Origin: JANXXV01 sp040002435
GTDB lineage: Bacteria; Acidobacteriota; Terriglobia; Bryobacterales; Bryobacteraceae
NCBI GenBank assembly: GCA_040002435.1
Contig: JBDUEM010000005.1
Coordinates: 1-64,000, forward strand
DNA length: 64,000 bases
Direction of reading: 5' to 3'
The notes beneath the pieces were generated by a model that was not told the origin of the DNA, did no database searches, and worked only from the letters and a program-made list of their open reading frames with translations. The translations under genes and the position numbers were made by a program. Shown one piece after another: positions 1 to 10,282 of this stretch. Positions within the stretch are counted from its first letter, which is position 1. Each line of letters begins with the position of its first letter.

Positions 1-6
1 CCCTCA

Positions 7-2283
7 ATGTCATCTCAATCAAACGTAGTTTCTCAAGAGAATAGTATCCGCACTCAACAGCCCGGACGGCGTCAGTTCCTGATCACCGCAGCCGGCGGCC
101 TCGGACTCGGCTTCTTCCTTCCGGAAGTGTCCCGTGTCCCTGAGATGGTCGCTTCCGCCTCCGTTCCCGGTCAAGTGAATACGTGGCTCAAGATCGCGAC
201 GGACAACACCGTCACTCTCACGGTCGGCGCTTCGGAAATGGGCCAAGGCTCCTTTTCTGCGTTAGCCCAGATACTGGCGGAAGAATTGATGGTGGACTAT
301 TCGAAAGTGATCACCGTGCAAGGTGCGCCTAGTCTGCTGAATCCGGCGCCCGTCGGGGTCTCCATCAACACCGTTGGCAGCAGTGTTACGCGAACGAATT
401 TTTGGAAAATGCGCGATGCCGGCGCCGCCGCCCGCGAGATGCTGGTGAAGGCGGCCATGAACCGGCAGGGCGATCAGGTACGCGGCAATTTCACGGCGGC
501 CAGCGGTGTCGTTACCCATACGCCCTCCAGCGCCATGTGGACCTACGGATCACTGGCGGATGATGCCAGCGCTCTACCCGTGCCTACAAGCCCGCCGCTC
601 ACCCCCGATAGCCAGTTCAGGTTGATAGGAAAAACACAGACGCGCTTTGACATTCCATCCAAGACCGACGGCAGTGCACAGTATGGGATCGACGTCAGGC
701 TTCCGGGCATGGTCTACGCCATCATCAAGCACGGTCCCAGTTTCGGTGCGACCGTAGTTGGATCACCCACGCTGTCCGGATATCAGGTGGTTCCCACTAT
801 GGTCGCCGCGGGTACCGGCCGCGGGACGGAGACAACCGGGAGCGTCAACGCCGTCGCGGTCGTGGGGTCGAACACATGGGATACGTGGCAAGCCGCTAAA
901 CGCCTGGCCGTAAAGTGGAACCTTCCTGCCAATGCTTCGACGCTAAACAACGCGAACTTTATTGCCGACGGCCAAAGCCTTCTCACCACCGCCACTCCGT
1001 ACGCCGCCGGCGCCGCCAACGGCCCGGGAACCGTTTTTACCGTGGAAGGCGATGCCGCGACCGCAAACGCAGCCATCGCGGGCGGCGCCAAGGTGATAGA
1101 CGTTCAGTTCACCCTGCCCTACGTAGCCCATGCCACGATGGAAGTTCTAAACTGCACGGTGGACTATGTTGCTGGCGTACGCTGCGACATCTACGCACCG
1201 ACGCAATCGGCAAAGACCGTCCTCAGCCTCGCCATTCAGCTTACAGGCCTCGCGGAATCGCAGATCACCGTCCACACCACTTACCTCGGCGGAGGACTTG
1301 GACGCAAAGCCGAAGTAGACTTTGTCAGCCAGGCTATTCAAGTTGCCATGGCTGTGAAGAAGCCCGTCAAGCTCATGTGGCCGCGCGAAGAAGATTTCCG
1401 CCGCGATCAGTACCGCCCCATGGCGGTAGTTCACGGCAAAGCCGCCCTCGACGGCTCGGGCAACATCGCCGGCTGGTCTTACCGTAATGTTTCGCCCTCC
1501 ATTCTCGGGCAGCGCGGATCCGTACTCGGCATCAAGGGCGACAGCCAGGGCATTGAAGGAGCCGCAAGCCTGCCCTACAACATGGGCCCCCGCCTCACCG
1601 AATGGGTGATGCATCCGTCGCCGATTCCTGTGGGCTTCTGGCGATCAGTCGGGGCCTCCCTCAACACTTTCTGCGTCGAGTGCCTCATCGATGAACTCGC
1701 CGCGGCCGCCGCGCAGGATCCCTATCAGTTCCGCCGTTCCAAGCTGACCGATCCGCGCTGGATCGCCGTCCTCGATGCCGCCGCGACACTGGGCAACTGG
1801 ACTTCCGCACCGGCTTCAGGCCGCTTCCGCGGCATCGCCATTGGCGCCGCCTTTAACAGCATCGTCGCCGAGGTGGTGGAGATCTCTGCCGTTACCTCCA
1901 CCAGCCTGCGCGTCAACCGTGTGTCTTGCGCCATCGATTGCTACCTCTCCGTGAACCCCGGCCAGATTCAGGCGCAGTTGCAAGGCGGCATCGTGCATGG
2001 GCTTAATGCTGCGCTTTACGGTCAACAAACCTTCGTAAACGGCGCGGCGCAGGCGGGCAACTTTAACCGCAGCCGCATGATCCGAATCGGCGAAATGCCG
2101 CAGATCGACGTCACCGTTATCCCGTCGCCGGTTCTGGCGGATCGCACCGCGAACATCGGCGGCGTAGGGGAACTCGGTGTTCCTACCTTCGCTCCGGCGC
2201 TGGCCAATGCTTTGTTTAAGGCGACCGGCAAGCGCAGATACGCCCTTCCTGTATTCCCCGGGGCGACCATGGGCGGTCTTTAA
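7..2283 (+). CDS. Molybdopterin-binding subunit of a xanthine dehydrogenase/isoquinoline 1-oxidoreductase-type hydroxylase
   Basis: A 758-residue protein with a Tat-type leader (RRQFL near residue 21, then a hydrophobic stretch), so a folded, cofactor-loaded export product is expected. The body matches the large subunit of the xanthine dehydrogenase family, nearest in style to isoquinoline 1-oxidoreductase beta subunits. Visible marks are the glycine motif GGGLGRK mid-protein and the C-terminal GGVGELGVP, whose Glu is the catalytic base position in this family. Enzymes of this type hydroxylate N-heterocycles or aldehydes at a Mo centre and pass electrons to a small 2Fe-2S subunit. That subunit is not visible and probably lies just upstream of the window. 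xdhC follows after 3 bases, and xdhC and mocA are the expected maturation partners. Only six bases precede the ATG, so the start cannot be checked against a ribosome binding site. The substrate is unknown. Confidence 0.9.
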   Translation: MSSQSNVVSQENSIRTQQPGRRQFLITAAGGLGLGFFLPEVSRVPEMVASASVPGQVNTWLKIATDNTVTLTVGASEMGQGSFSALAQILAEELMVDYSKVITVQGAPSLLNPAPVGVSINTVGSSVTRTNFWKMRDAGAAAREMLVKAAMNRQGDQVRGNFTAASGVVTHTPSSAMWTYGSLADDASALPVPTSPPLTPDSQFRLIGKTQTRFDIPSKTDGSAQYGIDVRLPGMVYAIIKHGPSFGATVVGSPTLSGYQVVPTMVAAGTGRGTETTGSVNAVAVVGSNTWDTWQAAKRLAVKWNLPANASTLNNANFIADGQSLLTTATPYAAGAANGPGTVFTVEGDAATANAAIAGGAKVIDVQFTLPYVAHATMEVLNCTVDYVAGVRCDIYAPTQSAKTVLSLAIQLTGLAESQITVHTTYLGGGLGRKAEVDFVSQAIQVAMAVKKPVKLMWPREEDFRRDQYRPMAVVHGKAALDGSGNIAGWSYRNVSPSILGQRGSVLGIKGDSQGIEGAASLPYNMGPRLTEWVMHPSPIPVGFWRSVGASLNTFCVECLIDELAAAAAQDPYQFRRSKLTDPRWIAVLDAAATLGNWTSAPASGRFRGIAIGAAFNSIVAEVVEISAVTSTSLRVNRVSCAIDCYLSVNPGQIQAQLQGGIVHGLNAALYGQQTFVNGAAQAGNFNRSRMIRIGEMPQIDVTVIPSPVLADRTANIGGVGELGVPTFAPALANALFKATGKRRYALPVFPGATMGGL

Positions 2284-2286
2284 GTC

Positions 2287-3450
2287 ATGGACGAATTCGA
2301 CGCCATTCTACAAATGTGGCGAAGTCTCGAAGGATCGGACCGGAACGCGGTGCTCGCCACGGTAGTTCATGTGACGGGCTCCGCCTATCGGCGCCCGGGA
2401 GCACGGATGCTACTGGTCCCGGGCGGCCGCCGCGTCGGTTCCATTAGTGGGGGATGCCTCGAGGGAGAAGTTTCGAAGCGAGCCTGGTGGTTCACGGGAG
2501 ACGGAAAGCCCGTTGTGCGCGTGTATGACACCAGTTCCGATGAGGAGGCAGTCTGGGAGTTCGGCCTCGGTTGTAACGGTGTCGTCCATGTCCTCCTCGA
2601 ACGAATGCAATCGCCGGCGGCGCTGGAGGCCATCGAATTCCTCGCCGCCCGGCAGTCCACCCGCTCCGCCGCCGCAGTGGCTACGGTCATCCGCGCGGCA
2701 GATGGCTTTGCCGTTGGGGACAGGCTTTTGCTGGATGGCACAAGCAGCCCCGCCGGCGCACTCGCCGGCTCCTCAATCGAAGACGCTCTTTCCGAACAGT
2801 CCGCGGATGTTCTTCGCAGCCGCGAAAGCCGCCTGGTTCACTTAGGAGAGCTCCAGGTGTTCATCGAGTGGTTCGGCCCCCCGCAATCCCTCCTTATTTT
2901 TGGAGCGGGTCACGACGCAGTTCCGCTCACCTCCATCGCGGCCGAATTGGGTTGGGAGGTTACCGTAGCCGACGGCCGCCCGGCTTACGTGTGCCTGGAA
3001 CGCTTCCCCGGCGCGCGCCATGCCGTACTTCTGCGGCCCGACAGCCTGCTGGATGGCATCGCTATCGACCCGGATACCGCGGTAGTCATGATGACGCACA
3101 ACTATCCGCTGGACATGCGGCTTCTGCCGCGAATAATCGCCGCGCGGCCCCGCTATCTTGGGCTACTAGGGCCTCGAGTCCGCACCGAACGCCTCTTCGC
3201 CGAACTTGGCCTGCCACTGGCATCCTGGGTTCACGGTCCCATCGGTCTGGATATTGGTTCCAACACGCCGTCGGCCATAGCCCTATCCATCGCTGCCGAG
3301 ATCCAGGCCGCCTTGAGCCGGCGGCCGGGAGGCATGCTCAAGCTCCGGACGGGGTCGATCCATAGTCCCGTTCTCGAACAGGGCACTCCCGTTCCATTCA
3401 GCGGGTCAGTGCGACCCGCTTATTGTGAATCGGCGGTGAATGTTGCCTGA
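2287..3450 (+). CDS. xdhC: XdhC/CoxI family molybdenum hydroxylase maturation factor
   Basis: 387 residues with the two-part XdhC architecture. The N-terminal XdhC_CoxI domain carries the GSAYRRPGARML and SISGGCLEGEV motifs (about residues 30-60). The C-terminal Rossmann-like domain starts at LIFGAGHDAVPL and contains VMMTHNYPLD and YLGLLGPRVR. Family members bind the Mo cofactor and assist its sulfuration and insertion into xanthine dehydrogenase-type enzymes in the cytoplasm before export. The gene starts 3 bases after the Mo-subunit stop and overlaps mocA by 11 bases, so the three genes form a translationally tight unit. The length is typical of the longer two-domain XdhC proteins. Confidence 0.92.
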   Translation: MDEFDAILQMWRSLEGSDRNAVLATVVHVTGSAYRRPGARMLLVPGGRRVGSISGGCLEGEVSKRAWWFTGDGKPVVRVYDTSSDEEAVWEFGLGCNGVVHVLLERMQSPAALEAIEFLAARQSTRSAAAVATVIRAADGFAVGDRLLLDGTSSPAGALAGSSIEDALSEQSADVLRSRESRLVHLGELQVFIEWFGPPQSLLIFGAGHDAVPLTSIAAELGWEVTVADGRPAYVCLERFPGARHAVLLRPDSLLDGIAIDPDTAVVMMTHNYPLDMRLLPRIIAARPRYLGLLGPRVRTERLFAELGLPLASWVHGPIGLDIGSNTPSAIALSIAAEIQAALSRRPGGMLKLRTGSIHSPVLEQGTPVPFSGSVRPAYCESAVNVA

Positions 3451-4039
3451 CCCTAAAACCGCTGCCATCGTGCTGGCTGCCGGCGAATCGTCGCGTATGG
3501 GGCGCCCCAAGCAACTGCTCGACTTCGGCGGCAAGCCCCTGCTGCGCCATTCCGTCGAAGTGGCTCTCGCAGCGGGGTGCTCGCCTGTGATCGTCGTTCT
3601 AGGTGCGAACGAAACCCTGCTCCGTACCGCCCTGGACGGACTCCCGGTAGAAGTTGTCTTCAATGGAAGATGGGCCGAAGGGATGGGAACCTCGATCCAG
3701 GCCGGCCTTCAGGCACTCGATGCTCAAGCTGTCGCCGGGGCGATTCTGGTCCTTGCTGACCAGCCCCAAGTCTCCGCTGAGTTTCTGCGCGGCCTTTCCA
3801 GGCAACATCGCGAGACCGGAAAGATCATCGTCGCAGCCAGCTACGAGGGCACGGTCGGCGTTCCGGCTTTCTTCGCAAGCAGTGCCTTCCCGTTGCTACT
3901 GGCACTGAGCCCGGGCAACGGTTGCAAAGGTGTGATTCTTGCCCATCGGCAGGATGCTTTGCTTCTGGACTGCCCCGACGCGGCCATTGATATTGATACT
4001 CCAGAAGACTACGAACGGATTACCAAGGCCACTGCTTAG
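3440..4039 (+). CDS. mocA: MobA-like nucleotidyltransferase, probable molybdenum cofactor cytidylyltransferase
   Basis: 199 residues with the NTP-transferase signature LAAGESSRMGRPKQLL near the N-terminus and an acidic LVLADQPQ metal-binding loop at mid-length, as in MocA/MobA-like enzymes. MocA adds CMP to molybdopterin to make the MCD cofactor used by xanthine dehydrogenase-family proteins. Its place directly behind xdhC and a Mo-hydroxylase subunit supports MocA over MobA. The start overlaps the xdhC stop by 11 bases, so expression is probably coupled. MobA-like GMP transfer cannot be excluded from sequence alone. Confidence 0.85.
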   Translation: MLPDPKTAAIVLAAGESSRMGRPKQLLDFGGKPLLRHSVEVALAAGCSPVIVVLGANETLLRTALDGLPVEVVFNGRWAEGMGTSIQAGLQALDAQAVAGAILVLADQPQVSAEFLRGLSRQHRETGKIIVAASYEGTVGVPAFFASSAFPLLLALSPGNGCKGVILAHRQDALLLDCPDAAIDIDTPEDYERITKATA

Positions 4040-4056
4040 GCGGCGGACACCGCCGC
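4040..4056 (+). terminator. Short GC hairpin after mocA, possible terminator without U-tract
   Basis: A perfect 7-bp inverted repeat (4040-4046 with 4050-4056, loop ACA) begins at the base after the mocA stop codon. No U-run follows, so it is not a canonical intrinsic terminator. It may slow polymerase or protect the mRNA end. Confidence 0.3.
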
Positions 4057-4158
4057 GCGATTCGTCGCAGCCTGCTCAGCGCCGCAACCTCTGAGGCAGG
4101 CCATCGACATTTACTTAGCCTGGAGTGCGCGCGCCGGAAAACCCAACAACACCCATGC

Positions 4159-4188
4159 TTGACACTTCGCTATAAAGCCAAATATCAT
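4159..4188 (+). promoter_or_regulatory. Predicted sigma70-type promoter for the first Oar-like receptor
   Basis: TTGACA at 4159-4164 matches the -35 consensus exactly. TATCAT at 4183-4188 matches the -10 hexamer in 5 of 6 positions, with an 18-base spacer. It lies about 40 bases upstream of the receptor ATG at 4230, which has GGAGG at 4219-4223. No other sigma70-like site of this quality was seen in the window. Confidence 0.6.
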
Positions 4189-4229
4189 CGACTGAGGTAA
4201 GTCCGGAATCAGGGACATGGAGGCTGCGT

Positions 4230-7200
4230 ATGCTTCAGTGCTTATCTCGCCAACGGATTTCACAAATTAAGCTGATTTTGGCTCATTTGTCTTGTGGTCT
4301 TTTAGCCCTGGAAGTGGCCACTCTGCCGCTCCACGCGCAATTGTCAACCGCTTCAGTCACCGGTGTGGTCCGCGATTCCAGCGGCAGCGTGGTCTCCGGC
4401 GCCAAAATCATTCTCACGAATGCGGAAACCACCGTCAAGCATGAGGCGGCTTCCAATAACGCTGGGAATTACGTGTTTGTCAGTATCCCACCTGGCACCT
4501 ATTCGCTGGAGGCCTCGGCATCCGGTTTCCAAACGTCGCAGGTGCCGCGTATTTCTCTCGCGGTCAACCAGACATCCACTATTGACGTCAATCTGCAGAT
4601 TGGCGGAGTTCAACAGACGGTTACTGTCGAAGCCGCCGGCGAACTGCTCCAGGCATCCACTTCCGAGGTTGGGGCGGTCATCGCCGAGAAACAGGTTCTC
4701 GATTTGCCCCTGAACGGCCGAAACTTCACCCAGCTTTTGTCGCTGTCTCCTGGTGTGTCGCCTATTAGCGTGTCTCAAAACTCCAACGGGTTCGGCAATG
4801 TCGCCTCCGGCACGGCGTTCTTCTTCCCTTCCATCAACGGCCAGACGAACCGCAGCAACTTCTTCATGACGGATGGCTTGAACAACCAGGGTGCGTTCTC
4901 GAGCACGTACGCGGTGCCGCCGATCATTGACGCCATTTCCGAATTCAAGGTGAATGGACATAACGACCTTGCCGAATTCGGAGGCGCGCTTGGCGGAATC
5001 ATCAACGTTGCCACCAAGTCCGGAACCAACGAACTCCATGGCACGCTGTGGGAGTATTTGCGCAACGATGCTTTCAACGCGCGCAGCACTTTTCAATCCA
5101 GCGTCACGGTGTTCCGGCAAAACCAATTCGGAGCTTCCTCGGGAGGCCCGATTGTCATACCGAAAATCTACAACGGAAAAAACAGGACGTTCTTCTTCGG
5201 CGCCTATCAGGGTTTTGAGTACTCGCGGGCGGCTAACACCTTCCTGCACTTGCCCACTGACGCGGAGTTGAGCGGCGATCTATCCGGTCAGGCGCAGGCG
5301 TTCAATCCGTTCAGCACGCGCCCCGATCCCAACAAGCCCGGCGGGTTCATCCGCGATCCATTCCCGAACAACCAGATTCCGGCCAACCTGATTGACCAGC
5401 GTCTGGTATCGTTCTTCAAACCGCTTCGCCCGTCGCTGTTCAATACCGGCGTCGGCAACAATAACGCGATCGACAATACGCCATTCCGCCAGCACCAGAA
5501 GGAGTTCACCGCCCGCATCGACCAGAATGTGGGTACGAAAGATTTCTTCTGGGTCCGTTACAGCAGCATCTACTATGACACTTCCGGTAGCGGCGGACTC
5601 CCGAACCAAACTCAGACGATCACAGACAACCCGGGCCAGAATTATGGAGCAAGCTGGGTTCACACGTTCAGTCCGAGTCTGATATTACAGGCGCAATACG
5701 GCCGCTCCCACCAGGAAACAAATAGCTCCACCATTTATACGCAGGTTCCGGCCAGCGCTATTCAAGCCCTTGGGTACGATGGGAACTTCGCTGGAAATTT
5801 CATTGGCGGAGTAAGCCTATTGCCTTCCACCGGGATCAGCGGGTACAACGGCATACCGGGTATCAGCAAGTCTCTCAATCCAAACGAGACGAACGTACAC
5901 CAGTGGAAGGCAAACGTCTCCAAGATTCTTAGTAACCACACCCTGCGATTCGGGGGAGAAATCAATAGCAGCACGTTTGAGTCTTTGTACAACAGCGCCA
6001 ACGCGGGCTTTGCCTTCCAGCAGACGTCCGATCCTTCCCAGCCCAACGTTTTTCCCGGCAATGCGATGGCAGCGTTCCTGCTGAACGTGCCAGACAGTGC
6101 GGGGCGCCGAAATGTGCATGAAACCACCCGCTGGGGTGGGGTCATGGGTTTCTACGTGCAGGATTCCTGGAAAGCCACATCCCGGTTGACAGTGAACCTG
6201 GGCCTTCGCTATGACCGGACCTTCATCCCGCCGTATGGGAGGGAAGACACCGTAGGTCAGAACGGCGGTATTGAAGCCGGGTCGATCAATTTCAATAACG
6301 GGACTTATGTCCTTCAGAAAGTGCCGCCATCGTGCGCGGAGCGAGGCCACGCGCCTTGCCTTCCGGGAGACGGAAAGCTGCCGGATCACGTTGTAGTGTC
6401 GCCAACAGGCAAGATTTATCACGACACAACCACGAACTGGGGTCCTCGCCTTGGACTTGCGTATCGCGCCACGCAGAGCATTGCAGTCCGTGCCGGCTTT
6501 GGGATTTATTACGACAACTGGGCGGCGGTAACCCAGACCTCTCAGAACTATGAAGGCACCTGGCCGGATATCGGGCAACAATTGGCGAACAACCTGAATG
6601 TCCCTGTTGCAGGACAACCTCTTCCCGTCCTAAAGGCCCAGAATCCATTTGCCGCAGGTGGCGGCGCATTCCCGGCAGCCACGCCATTCGAACAGGTGCA
6701 ATGGTATATGGACCCCTACGCCAAGAACCCCTACTCGATGCAGTGGAACTTCGGCGTAGCCAAGCAGTTGAACAGTTCGTCGACTGTGAACGTGGATTAT
6801 GTCGGTTCCGGGAGCCGGCGGCTCGACCTGGGTGGCTACTACAATGTGGCATTGACTCCCGGCCCGGGCGACCCCAGGGCTCGGCAACCGTTTCCCTACA
6901 TCCACGCAACCTACTACGATCGCAGCATCGGGCGTGGCAACTACAACGCCTTACAGTTTCATTTCAACAAGCGTTTTTCGGAAGGACTTGCCTACCAGGT
7001 TTCCTATACCTACTCGAAGTCGATCGATATCGGATCTTCAGGCTGGTATGGCGTGGAAGGGCAGTCGGTACAAGACCCATATCATTACAATAATGATCGC
7101 AGCGTCTCAGGATTTGACCTCACGCACATCATGAGTGCGAATATCGTATACGAAATTCCATTCGGAAAGGGAAAGAAGTTCTCGACCGGCAACACCCTGG

Positions 7201-7655
7201 GCGATACCATTATCGGGGGATGGCAAGTTAATACCATCACTACTGCCCGCTCCGGCCAACCCTACAACATTACGGTCCCCGGTGACAGTGCCAACACAGG
7301 GAACACGGGGTACCTGCGCGCGGATCTGGTGGGAGATCCGACACTCTCCAATCCGACGGCTCAAGCGTGGTTCAACAAAGCGGCCTATGCCGCTCCAGCG
7401 CAGTACAAGTTCGGCAACCTCGGCCGTTATGCCCAGCGAACATCAGCCTATTGGAACATTGATTTCTCCATCTTCCGCCAATTCAAATTCCTGGAGAAGC
7501 GTTCCATTGAATTCCGCGCCGAGTCGTTTAATACTCCCAATACAGTGATCATGGGTACGCCAAACGGGAACGTGCTGGATGCGAACTTCGGCAAGGTGAC
7601 TGCCACGGCAAACTCGCCGAGATCCCTGCAACTGGGGTTGAAGGTGATCTTCTAG
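4230..7655 (+). CDS. Oar-like TonB-dependent receptor with carboxypeptidase-regulatory domain (copy 1)
   Basis: 1141 residues. A signal peptide ends near LPLHAQ. A carboxypeptidase-regulatory/CNA-B-like beta domain follows (about residues 40-125, TGVVRDSSGSVVSGA), then a plug region with LPLNGRNFTQLL and a large beta-barrel ending in Phe (LGLKVIF), the usual mark of outer-membrane barrels. Such Oar-like proteins abound in Acidobacteria and are taken as outer-membrane transporters for oligomeric substrates; the ligand here is unknown. The start is supported by GGAGG six bases upstream. A TPR gene follows 18 bases later on the same strand. A paralogous receptor at 23560-27120 leads the matching second gene set. 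Confidence 0.9.
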   Translation: MLQCLSRQRISQIKLILAHLSCGLLALEVATLPLHAQLSTASVTGVVRDSSGSVVSGAKIILTNAETTVKHEAASNNAGNYVFVSIPPGTYSLEASASGFQTSQVPRISLAVNQTSTIDVNLQIGGVQQTVTVEAAGELLQASTSEVGAVIAEKQVLDLPLNGRNFTQLLSLSPGVSPISVSQNSNGFGNVASGTAFFFPSINGQTNRSNFFMTDGLNNQGAFSSTYAVPPIIDAISEFKVNGHNDLAEFGGALGGIINVATKSGTNELHGTLWEYLRNDAFNARSTFQSSVTVFRQNQFGASSGGPIVIPKIYNGKNRTFFFGAYQGFEYSRAANTFLHLPTDAELSGDLSGQAQAFNPFSTRPDPNKPGGFIRDPFPNNQIPANLIDQRLVSFFKPLRPSLFNTGVGNNNAIDNTPFRQHQKEFTARIDQNVGTKDFFWVRYSSIYYDTSGSGGLPNQTQTITDNPGQNYGASWVHTFSPSLILQAQYGRSHQETNSSTIYTQVPASAIQALGYDGNFAGNFIGGVSLLPSTGISGYNGIPGISKSLNPNETNVHQWKANVSKILSNHTLRFGGEINSSTFESLYNSANAGFAFQQTSDPSQPNVFPGNAMAAFLLNVPDSAGRRNVHETTRWGGVMGFYVQDSWKATSRLTVNLGLRYDRTFIPPYGREDTVGQNGGIEAGSINFNNGTYVLQKVPPSCAERGHAPCLPGDGKLPDHVVVSPTGKIYHDTTTNWGPRLGLAYRATQSIAVRAGFGIYYDNWAAVTQTSQNYEGTWPDIGQQLANNLNVPVAGQPLPVLKAQNPFAAGGGAFPAATPFEQVQWYMDPYAKNPYSMQWNFGVAKQLNSSSTVNVDYVGSGSRRLDLGGYYNVALTPGPGDPRARQPFPYIHATYYDRSIGRGNYNALQFHFNKRFSEGLAYQVSYTYSKSIDIGSSGWYGVEGQSVQDPYHYNNDRSVSGFDLTHIMSANIVYEIPFGKGKKFSTGNTLGDTIIGGWQVNTITTARSGQPYNITVPGDSANTGNTGYLRADLVGDPTLSNPTAQAWFNKAAYAAPAQYKFGNLGRYAQRTSAYWNIDFSIFRQFKFLEKRSIEFRAESFNTPNTVIMGTPNGNVLDANFGKVTATANSPRSLQLGLKVIF

Positions 7656-7673
7656 AGAGAACGTTCTTATGAA

Positions 7674-10277
7674 ATGATGCTGCAGTTTTTAAGCGCACAC
7701 TCATTTCGCAGCCAGGTAATTGGGGCGGTCTGCTTTCTGGCAACCGCTCCTTTCTTTTACTGCCGGATTCTCGTGGGCCAGACTGCCGTTGGTTGCGAGC
7801 CGCCGGCTGAACTGGAGTCACAGCGCGGCGGTAAGCTGCCGGTGGACTTCGCAAACCTGGCAGGTACGTGGTTCGCCCGCCGAGGCAACTATAGCTGCGC
7901 CATTGCATCGTTCGAATCCGCGCTTCGTGCAAATCCGAAATCCCCGGAGGCACGGTACAACCTTGGCCTCGCACTTCTCGAAAACAGGCAGTTGACCAGG
8001 GCGGCGAAAGAATTGGACGCGCTGGTTCGCCAGTTACCCGCAAAAGCACAACCGCGTATCGCGCTTGGAATGGTGCTGGAAGAACAGGGCAATCTGGCAA
8101 GCGCGGAGTCTCAACTTCGCGAGGCCCTGCGGCTCGAGCCTGACTCTGCGCCCGTGTTGCGCCACCTGGGGGAGGTCCTCAGACGCGAAAAACGCTATAC
8201 CGCGGCAATCACAAATCTGCGCCGGGCAGTGCAGATCGAACCGAACGAAGCTGGTCACCAGATCGATTTGGCAGAGGCACTCTACGATAACGGAGAGGCC
8301 GCTGAGGCAATACGTGTGCTCGAGAAGACGGTCGCCGCACAGCCGCGCTCGGCCTCAGCCCACTCCAATTTGGGCACGCTTTACGCCCGTGAAAAAAGAT
8401 ATGACGAGTCGTTGGAGCACTTCCGCGCCGCCATCAAGTTTGATCCCGCGGACGACGTTTCGCGCCTCTCGCTTGCAAAGGCACTGATCGGCCTCGACCG
8501 GCAAGGCGATGCGATCCCGGCGCTGGAGGAGGCGCTGGCACACAAGCCGCGCGACGTGGAAGCCCGGTATTTGCGTGGCTTGGTGTATCGTGGCATCGCC
8601 GAGTATGAGAAGGCCGCGGAGGACCTTCGCATCGCGGTGGAAGTAGATCCCAGCCACTATCCTTCGCAGTACAATCTTGGCTTTGTCCTCGTCCGTATAG
8701 GCAAGCTGGAGGAAGCGCAGAAGCATCTCGAGAAAGCCCGGCTACTTCAGCCCGACTCGCAGGAAGCGCAGTTCCAACTCGCAAACGTGCTTCGGCGGCT
8801 CAATCAGAATGAAAAGGCGCAGAAGGAATTGAGTGAGTTCGAAAAGCGCAAGAGGCAGGATCAACTCGGGAACATTGCAAGCTCCACTGCGAGCCGCGCC
8901 AATCAGTCTCTGGTGGACGGCGATCCCAAGGCCGCAATCGAAGGCTACCGGGAGGCGCTGAAACTCGATCCTGGCAACGCGAAAACATACTACAATCTCG
9001 CGCTGGCGCAGCAGAAGCTGGCCGATGTCGCTGGTACGATCGCCTCGCTCGAAAAGTCCGTCGAACTGGACCCAAACTTCGCCGTTGCCCGCAATCAACT
9101 GGCGCTGGTATTCATGGGATCGGGCAAGAATGACGAGGCCGAGCGCCAGCTACGGGCGGCACTGCACGGCGATCCACAGTGCGCCGAATGCCAGAACAAC
9201 CTGGGTGTGCTGAATGGCCAGCGCGGGGATGCGCGGCATGCCGAAGAATTGTTCCGCCAGGCCATCGAGAACAACCCCGGCTATGGACAGGCTCATGTAA
9301 ACCTGGCGCTGATTCTCGCCGGCCGCGGCAGCTTCCCGGAAGCCCGCAAAGAACTGGTAACGGTGCTCGCCGCGGAGCCGAACGACGTAAAGGCACTCAC
9401 GGCAATGGGAATGATTCAAGGCCGGACTCGCGATGCGGCCGCCGTGGCGACCATGCGCAAGGTGGTGGCGCTTGAGCCGCAATCCGCCGATGCGCATCTG
9501 AATCTGGGTATCGCCCTGGCCGATCAGCAGCAGACGGAAGCCGCGCTCTCGGAATTTTCGCTGGCTTCGAAGCTGGCGCCCGGCGAGGCCGCACCGCATT
9601 ACAACAAAGGCCGCGTGCTGGGCGAATTACGGAGGTATGACGAGGGTTTGCCGGAGTTGAGAAAAGCGGCAGAACTGGATCCAGGCATACCGGACGTGTG
9701 GTACCGGCTGGGCATCGCCGAGCGCGAACTGCAGCATTACGCGGAGGCAGTAAAAGCGCTGCAGCATGCACTACAGCTTGCTCCCGGCAATGCGGATGCT
9801 TCTTATCTGCTGGGGCAGTCTTATCAAAGCCTCGACCGCATGCCGCAGGCCATACAAGCATGGAAGAAGGCGCTTGAGGCCAACCCGAATCACGTCCAGT
9901 CGCTTTACAGCCTCTTCCGCGCTGTGGCAAAGTCGGATCCCGAGCAATCCAGGCAATACCAGGCGCGCTTTACCGCGCTGCAAAGCCAGGGCGGACAAAC
10001 GGAACGGGCGCGGACGCTGAGCAACTTCGCCATCGCTTCGGCGAAGGAGGGCAAATGGAACGACGCTATCGCTCAATTGCGTGAGGCGATCCAGGTTTGC
10101 GGTTCGTGTTCTTCCCTTCCCTTGCTGCACAAGAATCTGGGTTTGACGGCATGCCAGGCGGGCCAGTTCGAAGAGGGTGAGAAGGAACTGCGGCTGGCGT
10201 TGCGCGACATGCCCGGCGACTCCGAGATTCTGAAGGGGCTGGAGTTGCTGGAAGGCTTCCGGACGAAGTCACGCTGA
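7674..10277 (+). CDS. Exported tetratricopeptide-repeat protein
   Basis: 867 residues consisting almost wholly of TPR units after an N-terminal hydrophobic segment (about residues 12-38) that looks like a signal peptide or anchor. Typical helices such as ARYNLGLALLENRQLTRAAKEL recur at roughly 34-residue spacing, so perhaps 18-20 repeats. TPR solenoids hold protein partners; no catalytic motif is seen. It lies 18 bases behind the Oar-like receptor, so the two are probably co-transcribed. It converges with an ASPIC-UnbV gene, only 5 bases separating the stops. The second gene set in this window also has a TPR gene, but much shorter (259 residues). ATG codons at 7674 and 7677 are both possible starts; the SD is weak. 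Confidence 0.85.
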   Translation: MMLQFLSAHSFRSQVIGAVCFLATAPFFYCRILVGQTAVGCEPPAELESQRGGKLPVDFANLAGTWFARRGNYSCAIASFESALRANPKSPEARYNLGLALLENRQLTRAAKELDALVRQLPAKAQPRIALGMVLEEQGNLASAESQLREALRLEPDSAPVLRHLGEVLRREKRYTAAITNLRRAVQIEPNEAGHQIDLAEALYDNGEAAEAIRVLEKTVAAQPRSASAHSNLGTLYAREKRYDESLEHFRAAIKFDPADDVSRLSLAKALIGLDRQGDAIPALEEALAHKPRDVEARYLRGLVYRGIAEYEKAAEDLRIAVEVDPSHYPSQYNLGFVLVRIGKLEEAQKHLEKARLLQPDSQEAQFQLANVLRRLNQNEKAQKELSEFEKRKRQDQLGNIASSTASRANQSLVDGDPKAAIEGYREALKLDPGNAKTYYNLALAQQKLADVAGTIASLEKSVELDPNFAVARNQLALVFMGSGKNDEAERQLRAALHGDPQCAECQNNLGVLNGQRGDARHAEELFRQAIENNPGYGQAHVNLALILAGRGSFPEARKELVTVLAAEPNDVKALTAMGMIQGRTRDAAAVATMRKVVALEPQSADAHLNLGIALADQQQTEAALSEFSLASKLAPGEAAPHYNKGRVLGELRRYDEGLPELRKAAELDPGIPDVWYRLGIAERELQHYAEAVKALQHALQLAPGNADASYLLGQSYQSLDRMPQAIQAWKKALEANPNHVQSLYSLFRAVAKSDPEQSRQYQARFTALQSQGGQTERARTLSNFAIASAKEGKWNDAIAQLREAIQVCGSCSSLPLLHKNLGLTACQAGQFEEGEKELRLALRDMPGDSEILKGLELLEGFRTKSR

Positions 10278-10282
10278 GCGCC